Assembly (NCBI GenBank): GCA_963693365.1
Contig: CAVNZM010000002.1
Span: forward strand, 1,240,001-1,304,000
DNA length: 64,000 bases
DNA from: Amoebidium appalachense
Lineage: Eukaryota > Ichthyosporea
Reading direction: 5' to 3'
Both the position numbers and the translations under genes were made by a program. The notes beneath the pieces are model-generated. The model worked only from the letters and a program-made list of their open reading frames with translations, was not told the DNA's origin and made no database searches. Shown piece by piece: positions 34,101 to 43,100 of this stretch; position 1 is the stretch's first letter, and the number at the start of each line of letters is the position of its first letter.

Positions 34101-37100
34101 CTTGTATTCCCACAGAGCCGACACTGCCAAAATCATGTAGTCGTAGGGGAGTGGTCTGTGGTGATTGGTCGGGTTAGCATGGTCCCACCCCCTTAGGACC
34201 CTGGCCGACAGGACCAAGGAGTCCTTGCACTGGGGATAGAAATGGTGGATGGCTGACAGCACCGTCTTGCAGTGGGCGAGCCCGCTGCGGGTCTCTCCCA
34301 ACTCTTCGTACATGTCAGCTGCATAGCTCGCAAGCATGTTATCCACCTGCTCTACCGACTGGAAGGTGCTCACCCCATCTTCCACACACCACGCTACGAA
34401 TTTGTTCAAGGCGTTGTCGTATTTCGCCACTGTGGGAGCCGTGACATTGAGATTGAGCATATGCGTGATTTTTGCAGAGGGGACGACGTCACGTGACGGC
34501 ATGTCTGCTGGATTGTGGGCAGAAGGGACCCACACCCACGCCGGTCGAAGTGCGGCTGCACACACAAGTGCTGCCACCCGCCGGCACAGATGGTTTAGCC
34601 GTCGTGAACTCGATCTACCCTTGGCCACCGCAAACAATAAAGATGTGTTGTCGATGAGATGAGCTACTCTGGTGCTGTGATTTTGTGGTGCTCGCGTGAA
34701 ACGTCGTAGTGATAATAGCAGCGCGTGCCCCTCGAGGATGGTGATGTGATCTTCGTGCCGCCACGGAGTAGATATCGGATGGTGCCACTGCAGACCGTCA
34801 ACTACTTTCAGAAAAGAGTCGTCGGTCGTGGGGTGGTTCGTGCTGTCGTTACATTCATCGGCTGAAAGGGCGTTAATCACGAGCTCACCGGTGTCGTCCA
34901 CTGGCACAGGCCCCAAGAAGGAATAACCGGGTCTGGACACCGACTGTGCTAATGCCGTCAACGATTGCTCAGCCGTAACGGACGCAATAGAAACACCTGC
35001 TCCCTTGGTGGACGCATCTGATGCCAACAGAAGAGAGGCGGGAGCAGCCGTCAAATCACACACAATGAGAGGTGCCAAATCCACCAACAGGGCCAACTCC
35101 CCCTTGACTGCAGAGGGGATTGGGCATGCCGTTAGTGGACATTGGCCGGCTGACAACGCAAACTGATAACTCGCCTCTAACACAGAAAATAAAGCTCTAT
35201 TCAAAAGCAACAACCACGCCCAGCCCCCAAGCAAACGAGATAACGCCCGTGGAGCCACCTCCCGCATGAACAGAACCGCCTTTGTGTCGGCTAGTAGCCG
35301 CGCCAACCGTGATGCATCCGGTCGAATAACACCGTCCCGTCCTATAGCCAACCCAAGTGCTACGGTCTCCGGGTGGTCTCGTGACGCCGTGACCGTTTTG
35401 GACGGTTTTATTTCGAATCCGTGTGTCTCTCCAGCGCGCCCGGCTGCCGTCATCTCGGAATTTACAGTAGATTCCTCCAACCCAACCCCCACCCAATCAT
35501 CCACGTAGATCAAATGTGCCGTATCCGATTGGTCGGTAATGGAATGTGCCGGTGAAGAATTCGATTGGATGCATCGTTCGATACGTAAAGGCGGGTGCGT
35601 GATGTGCTGGTGAGAACGTTGGGCGACAAACGGTGCCCATTTCCAGCCCATCGGCATAGACAACACCCGCGGATACACCAACCTATCGACACCCGGCAGT
35701 CCCACTGCTGAAGACGAAACCGGCGGAAGCCCTTGGTACCAAGACAGCCAGTCTGGCACCCGAAAACGGTGGTAGAAATTCGAAAAATCGTACTTGGCCA
35801 CCACCACCGCTGCGTCCTTCGGAACAATGATACTACACAAATCTGCCGGACTGGGAAAATTCGGATTGGGCGGGTCTATCATGACTGCATTCATGGGGCG
35901 AGCATCCATGATAAGACGGTCTTCCTTCTCATCTTTCTCCACCGCAAATAAACCATTGATAATCTTTGGGGGCTCCGAAATTTCTGAAAAAGCAACCATA
36001 CCACAAACATACATACGCTTAGCCAATATAGGCCACTCCGCAGGCGACGCAAATGCATGGACAGGACGCCCGGGCAAAGGGTGGGCTCCTTCAGCACCCT
36101 CAGTGGTGCTCTCAGTTGCCAACACGCCCCCAAGCCCGCAAACTCCGTGACCGTTCGGCTGTCCGACCGCGTCACCCGTGCGACAAGTTGACGCCACCAC
36201 CAACACGTTTGGCTTCTCCATCATCTCCTTGAGGTCAGGTGGAAGGACCTCTAGGAGCGGAACTGTTGCCCCAAACCCCTCAGGAGGAAGGGCAATACGC
36301 TCAGCAACTATGGGGGTGAAAGCTTTTGAGTGATTGAAATATGGGAAAGATTCAGACACAGCCGCTAAGGGGACATTGCTGATCCTGCGGCGCATATCCG
36401 CGCAAAAAACGAAAATTCGCTGAATGGATTGTGTCTGTGCCGGTGAGGGTGCATGAGAAAAGTGCGTGGATTTAGGAAAAGGGGTGGGAAAAAAATGTGT
36501 GCTGGTAGGAGGGGAAAATGTTGAAAAGTGTGTGTGATTCTGGGAAGAGGTGTCGTGCATGTTGTGCCAAACATCGTTCCTAGGAGATTCTACCGAGCCA
36601 GGTGGCCCATTATACAACGTGTTGATTGCAGCTATGGTTCTATTAACCAACTTTAACACAGCAAATCTCTTGTTGAACCTCCCACGTCTTCTTGGAGAGG
36701 ACAACCTAACACCATCAAGCAACAGCGGGACTACAAAAAGGGGAAGTGGAAGTAAATCATTAGACACATGGGGAAACAAGCCTGGCTCAGCCGCGCCCGT
36801 GACGCCCTCACCAGGGGTACTAACATGGGGGGCTACGGGCTCACCGGTGCACCACTTCCGAGGGAAAGAACCAAACTCAGCTGGTTCCGTGGCAGCTGTG
36901 TTCGGGAACGAAGGCTGTGGACCGTGGCCTCCCCCTGCCTCAGCTGGGCAGCTGCGGGAGGCGCAGGGGGGTACGAATCTGTGGAAGCTGGGCCTAGGCA
37001 TCCTTGTTGCCATCGAACGGTCCATCCACACACACGCGCGCCACCGTGACACCCCCCGCACCTCCCCACAGGGGGAGGCCGTGTGTTTACACCGAGCTCG

Positions 37101-40100
37101 ACTACCTAGTAGAGACCGTGCATTGACTCACAATGTCGTATATAAGAGAGTTCTGCTCGGGAAGAAGAGAGGCTCACTTGCCCATGTCAAGGAAAGCAGA
37201 GCACGTATTTGTAATGCTTGGAGTTCAGAAAGTTCACTGTGACTGTATAGGCAGAGAGACAGACAAAATTTACGTAGTTTTTCACTCTACAAGACTCCTC
37301 AGCGCTAGCGAGCTAAACAACATACTGAAGGGAAAAGACAAATGTAAAAGTCGTATTAATATCTAGAGCGAAAAAAGGAACCTTGAAAATGAGGAGAACG
37401 AGCTGGTTAACGTTGAGTTGCCAGAATTCGTGTGACAATTGCAGAAGTCAACAGAAAAAAGGACAGCTAGCTAAGGCAACTAGTTTGTGCGCTTTTACAG
37501 TAGCACCACCAAACTTAGTTCAACCAACTAACTCTACAAATCCCTTTTACCTCTGATGCCAGACACTCACACAAACGCTAAAACGAAAACCAAAGAGAAA
37601 GCAAGAGCAAACCGTAAGGCACCAACTAATCAGACTGAGGTCTCAGCTTCTGCCCCTTTACACAAGGTGCCACCAAACCAAGAAAACACCCAAACAGCCT
37701 AATTATTACCTTATCACGTTGCTCCCTCCCCTTTTTTCTTTTCACCTACACACTAGCTCTAAAAACAAGAACTGAACGAACGACGCCCACAGCCAGCTCT
37801 ACAAAGCTGGTGCGCGGCTCACTCACATTTTTAGAACAGTGGAAAAGCCACCAATCATATCACCTATCTACTGATAACTACGGATCACTTCATAACTATA
37901 CCTGATCTATATCCAATCACTAAAGATACATACGACTGAGCTTAACATTCTACCCGTTAGGGCCAATCAGCTTGCACCGCTATGTAGCCGTTACCGCCGA
38001 CTGACCGAACACGTGTCATCTCTCACCGCTGCCTCCTCCCGCTCGAGAACAACATAGACCTCATTACAGTCTACCAATCAGAATAGCTTACTTAATTCGT
38101 GATCGGGGATCATCGGGAGCCGGATTCGCACTTTTTTTTGCTGTGAGAAGCTCATGTATTCATGTATATGTCATGTACTTTATTTTAAGTAGGGCCACAT
38201 GCCTATTGGCTGTCGCCTTACAAAAGTATGCGAGCAGTGCTCTCCGGACCGGCGGAAACCAAGGGACTATAAAAGGCTGGTACATTCCAGACTTGGGTCA
38301 CTTGGGCGGGGCTGTGTGTCCGAGTAAACGTTACACTAGTCGTGCGGTGTCAGACTAGCTGTAGCACCCGCTTTCTTGTCTCTATACTTACGTGCCTCTC
38401 CTAGCCTGCATATGTTAACTAGGGCATAGTATTAGTGTATACACACCCTGGTTTTCACTGGCGACCGCAGGCAGTCGAAGGTCTAGAGCGTTGGCATTAG
38501 CGTTTTTAGACTTTCGGGTGATCACAATCAAGCGATTTTGCACATTCTTTACGGTAAACAGTCCGGAAATTTCTCCTAGTTACAACTTTGTGATTGGTTG
38601 GGATTCGCGCTGTGTTCCTGTGATTGGATACCTAAAATTTGTTGGCCACATTTGGGTGTTTGCGCCATCAACTTGGTATCCGGCGTGCTACTGCGAAGTT
38701 CCGACTTTCACCGTGAACGTGGGTGGCTGCCAGCGTAGCTGGAGCTGCTTGCACTGTGCTTTGCAAGTGCAACCGGTGGTACTGTGTGACAGTGACCACT
38801 GGGAGGGTAGGCTGCTGTGTTGGGGCCGTGGGCACGACCAGTAGGGAACCCTTTTGACACGTTGGTGTGAGCCACTGTGGTGGCAAGAACGTGCAGCTGA
38901 GATGGCTGGCACTGGGGCTGAGAGAGGCGGGCGCCGTTCCCGCAGTCGCAGCCGTGAGCCTGGCCGGCGTTCGGCCACGCCTGAGGGCGGTCGGGAGAGT
39001 TCCCCTTATGATTCTGGTGTGTGTGCTGATGATTCCCGTGTGTGTATGGCTCCGCCCATGTCTGGGCTGGGTGACGATACAGAGACACGTGGCATACACA
39101 CACCTGGCCGTCGTGTTATGCCTGCTACTCAGTTGCGTGGGTGCAGGACTCTTCGGGGCACTAGGCCTATTAATGTTGCTGCTTTCCATGTTGAGCCTGA
39201 GTCTGATGATTCTGAGTGGGAGCAGAATGGGTCTAGTGAGAGCTCGGGGTCTGAGAGTGACGAGGGTGGTGACTCAGATTACGAACCCCAGTCACCTGTG
39301 CGCTCTCCTGGTGTGTGTGATCGTGTGGGGGATGGGGATGACGTTAGTGAGAGTGATGGTTCTGAGTCTGAGCCTGATCTGACTGTACCCCCACCTGCAC
39401 GTGACCCTAGCACACAGGAACGTTCTTTACTTGATCATGCCGCTGAGGTTATGGGGGTAGATGCTAGCAGCACGGAAGAAGTGTTGCGCCGGCAGACTGA
39501 AGCATTGCGTGCATTCGAAGCCCTGAGAGAAGCTGGGTGGGTTCCTGCTAAAAAGAGGGGTGCACGTGGTGTTGGCAGTCAGGCTGGTGGGAATAAACAG
39601 GCAGTTGGCAGTCAGGGTGAGACCCAGGAGGGTGATGTTTACTTACGGAATAACTATTATGGGGTTTTGGCAGATGACCAGCGGGGATACAACTACAACC
39701 CGCCCACCCCTGGCCGTGAGTACCGTTCACCATCACCTGACCGCGATGCCGACCGTTCCCGCTCCCCTCCCTCGCGGCACCGTTCTCCGTCTCATCGTAG
39801 CCGGTCCCCTGATCGTGTGCGTGAGCGCGAGCGCGGTGGTGAGCGCAGCAAGGAGCGTGGGTGTGTGCACGAGCGCACTCGCTCGCGCAGCCGCTCTCCC
39901 CAGCGCAACCGCACTCCAGAACAGGAGTCTTCTCGCGCACGCACCCGCGACCATTCGCCACGGGGTCGGGACTGTACAACACCATCTAACTGTGGGTGTA
40001 ACCACCGGGGTTGTGGGCCGGTGCAGCAGTGGCCTTTTGGTTTCCCGGCCATGCCTGCAGGGGGGCCCAACACTAACATGAGTGGGCCCATGATGACCCC

Positions 40101-43100
40101 CTTCCCCATGTTAATGTTTGGTTATCCGCAGCCCAACGTTGGGGCAGCAGGTACCAACACTCAGCCCACAGATAACAAGGTGGAGAAGGAGAGAAAGACC
40201 CGTTCATCTAGCAAGCGTAAGTCTTCTGGCCGGCGTGCACGTACGCCTGTGTCTGAGGAGGACTGCAGCGAGGATGACGGGGCGAGCCAGAGCAGCTCGG
40301 AGAGTGAAGATGACAACCACCCGCCAAAGAAGGTGAAGTCTGCACGTGATTTGCTCCTTGCTTTGATGCCGGAGCATGATATGGCATGGCGTAAACCGTT
40401 GGTTGTGCACCCCTCTCGCCACTATGCGCCTCTGATCACTGCAGATAAGGTGCCCCAGTTTAAGGGTGATATGAGTGATACGCGCACGGTGGTTGAGTGG
40501 CTCTCTGAGCTTGCAAGCTTGTTTTTCAGGGTGGCTGGTGTGCCTGTGCATGATGCTGTGCCTTTAGTTGTCTCGTGCTTTCCTCCTGCAAGCCCCGCAC
40601 GCAATTGGTTTTCCAAATTTTGCCGCACGCACCCTAATGCCACGTTCGAAGCTTTTGCGCAAGAAGTGGTTAAGGAGTTCCATGGTGAGCACGTTTTGGA
40701 AAAATGGCAGGGCAAGCTGGACGAGTTGAAGCAGGGAAACATGGAGGTTTCGGAATTCTATACACAGCACGCTAGCTTGTGGGCGCGAGTGTATCCACAT
40801 GGCACGGATGAAGTGCGTTTGATTGATTTTTCGCACAAGTTGAACGCTGCCGCATTTAGTGATTACCAAAAATGGGCGGTGAAGCAGAGGCGTGCGAAAA
40901 AGTGCCTAACCATCCAGGATGCACTCGTTCACTTATCGGAAAAAGAGCGCGACCGCAAAAGCACACAGAAACACACAAAGGGTACAGCCGGTGTGTTTAA
41001 TGTGCAGCAGTCGACTATGGTGGCTGTGCAGGAGCAGGCAGCAGCATTGGGCTTGGATGTGCCGTCGTTTATTGCTCTGGTGGGGTCCGGTTTGACTAAA
41101 AATCCGTGGAAAACTCCCCCACAGAAGCCCAGATACGGTGCATCGGGCAGCAGTGTCGTTTGCTACGGCTGCGGGAAGCCGGGACATCGCAAAGGTGATG
41201 CGGAATGCCCGGCTGCTAATCGCCGCTGCAACGTTTGCAAGAAAGTAGGCCACTATTCCGATTCCCGGTTGTCCAAGGGAGAGCCCAAGGGTAACGGCAA
41301 GCATCAGCAGGGCCGTGACCCAGACAAGAAGAAGCATGTGTATATCGATGACCTTCTTCTGTTCACCCCGGATTTGGAAAGTCACTTAACCCTCTTAGAA
41401 GAAGTTTTCAGGCGGCTGTCCGCGGCTGGTCTAAAGCTAAAGGGGTCCAAGTGCCACTTTTTCCGGACAGAGGTGGCGTATTTAGGCCATCGTGTGGGCA
41501 GAGATGGTATTAAGGTTGATGACGGGAAAACCGCTGTGATACGCGATAAGCAGGCGCCCACTTCTGTGTCCGAATTAAGGAGTGATTTGGGTCTGTTTTC
41601 GTATTACAGAAGGTTTGTTCCGAATATGAGTGACCTGGCCGAGCCGCTAACGCGCATGTTGGGTGATAGCCCACAGGATAAGCAGTTGCGCAAAAAGATT
41701 CACGGGAATGAGCCCCCCACATCTAGTGCGCGACGGAAGCGGAATGGCACGGCCAAGGAGAAGGCTAGGCAAGCCCGTACTGCTGCAGCAGATGAAAGCA
41801 CAGAGGTTATTGGGCAAGCCGAATCAGAGGTTGTGGTGAGCGCACCGGGCGAGAATATTCATGCGAATATTCCAGCGAATAATTCGCGCACACGTGCGAA
41901 TACGCGCAAAAATGCCTATTTTGTGTGGGGTGAGGAGCAGCAACGTGCATTTGATGCCCTAAAGCATGCTCTCACACATGCCCCCGTGTTGGCTCATCCA
42001 AACTTCGACAAGCCTTTCATTGTGGACTCCGATGCTAGCAATGTGGCGCTTGGTGCGGTGCTGTCGCAGGTGGGAGATGACGGGCAGGAGCACCCCGTTG
42101 CTTATGCCTCCCGCACGCTCAGTAAGAGCGAGCGCAATTATTCCGCCACCAAGAGAGAGGGTTTGGGCATCTATTGGGCTGTGTGCAAAGCCTTTCATCA
42201 GTATACCTACGGGAAGCCATTTATTTTGCGCACAGACCATTCTTCGCTGACTTCCATATATGGTAATGGGGATGCCCCCGAGCCCATTGTTGCTGGCTGG
42301 CAGATGGCCCTGTCTGCATACACCTATGACATCCACCATCGTGCTGGGAAGGACCACAGCAATGCAGACGGCATTTCACGGCCTTCCAGCGCGAATTTGG
42401 TGCCCAGCGAAGATGATCCGGATCTGACTTTTCCTTCGCTGATTGGGTGTGTGCACGGAGATGACCACAGTGATTTTGTGCCAGACACCGTTGTGTTTCC
42501 TGCGCTCGTGGTGACGCGTGGGCGGGCACGTGCGGACGGTGGTGCTGATGCACCCACCCACAAACCCGCGTCAGCGGCGCGCACGCAGAAGCGCAAGCGC
42601 ACGTCAGGGGTTAAGGGTGGACCGGGGGAGGGTGCGCATGCCACTGCAAACCCCACCCCCACCCCCCCTCTGGCTGAGCATATCTCTGATGCTGCACGTG
42701 ATCATACCCATGGGTTGAAGGTGAATACTTCCCGCGAGTTACGCGCGCTTACTATCCCACAGTTGCCGGGTATGCCTACTGTGGAGGAAATTAAGGCGGC
42801 GCAAAATGCAGATCCGTTTTTGTGCAGTATTCGTGATTACCTCAGCAACCCCACCGCGCCGGCACAGGTGGATGGAAGTGTTGCTTTAGAGGCAAGCAGA
42901 TGCACGGTTTATAAGGGGGTGGTGTATGTGTGGACACCGGAGCAGCGTGCGACTCGTCGCCCTACGCTGCTGCCACAGGTCTGGGTCCCCGAGTCTTTAA
43001 GGGCACAGATTCTTGCGGCTTGCCACGATGCCCCCACAGCCGGGCATCTTGATGCCCAGCGCACGTTTCATCGCATTTGGTCTTCGTTTTGGTGGCCGGG

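Larger units (their letters stand above)
32678..38055 (-). mobile_element. Tyrosine-recombinase retrotransposon (PAT/Ngaro-like)
   Basis: A 5378-bp element on the minus strand bounded by 462-bp direct repeats (37594-38055 and 32678-33139), aligned at a constant offset of 4916 with at least one substitution and no indel. It encodes a single intact RT-RNase H-tyrosine recombinase protein and no DDE integrase. There is no target duplication, as expected of tyrosine-recombinase elements. Typical PAT/Ngaro elements have split repeats (A1 ... B1-A2-B2); here I see only the A pair and no B pair. It lies close to the right end of the CACTA-like element. Confidence 0.82.
30223..38145. mobile_element. 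CACTA-like TIR element, 7.9 kb, inside the 5' LTR
   Basis: The termini are imperfect inverted repeats beginning CACAGCGAAAAAAGATGCG (left) and CACAGCAAAAAAAAGTGCG (right, reverse complement). A 3-bp duplication AGA flanks it, and deleting the element and one AGA restores the uninterrupted LTR sequence seen near 44779. CAC ends with a 3-bp duplication fit the CACTA/EnSpm superfamily. Subterminal left DNA (30240-30430) is dense in CCCGATTA/TGATCGGG words, also present at the right end, as transposase-binding repeats would be. No transposase was recognised. The interior is occupied by a LINE unit and a tyrosine-recombinase retroelement, so this copy appears non-autonomous. Confidence 0.78.
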
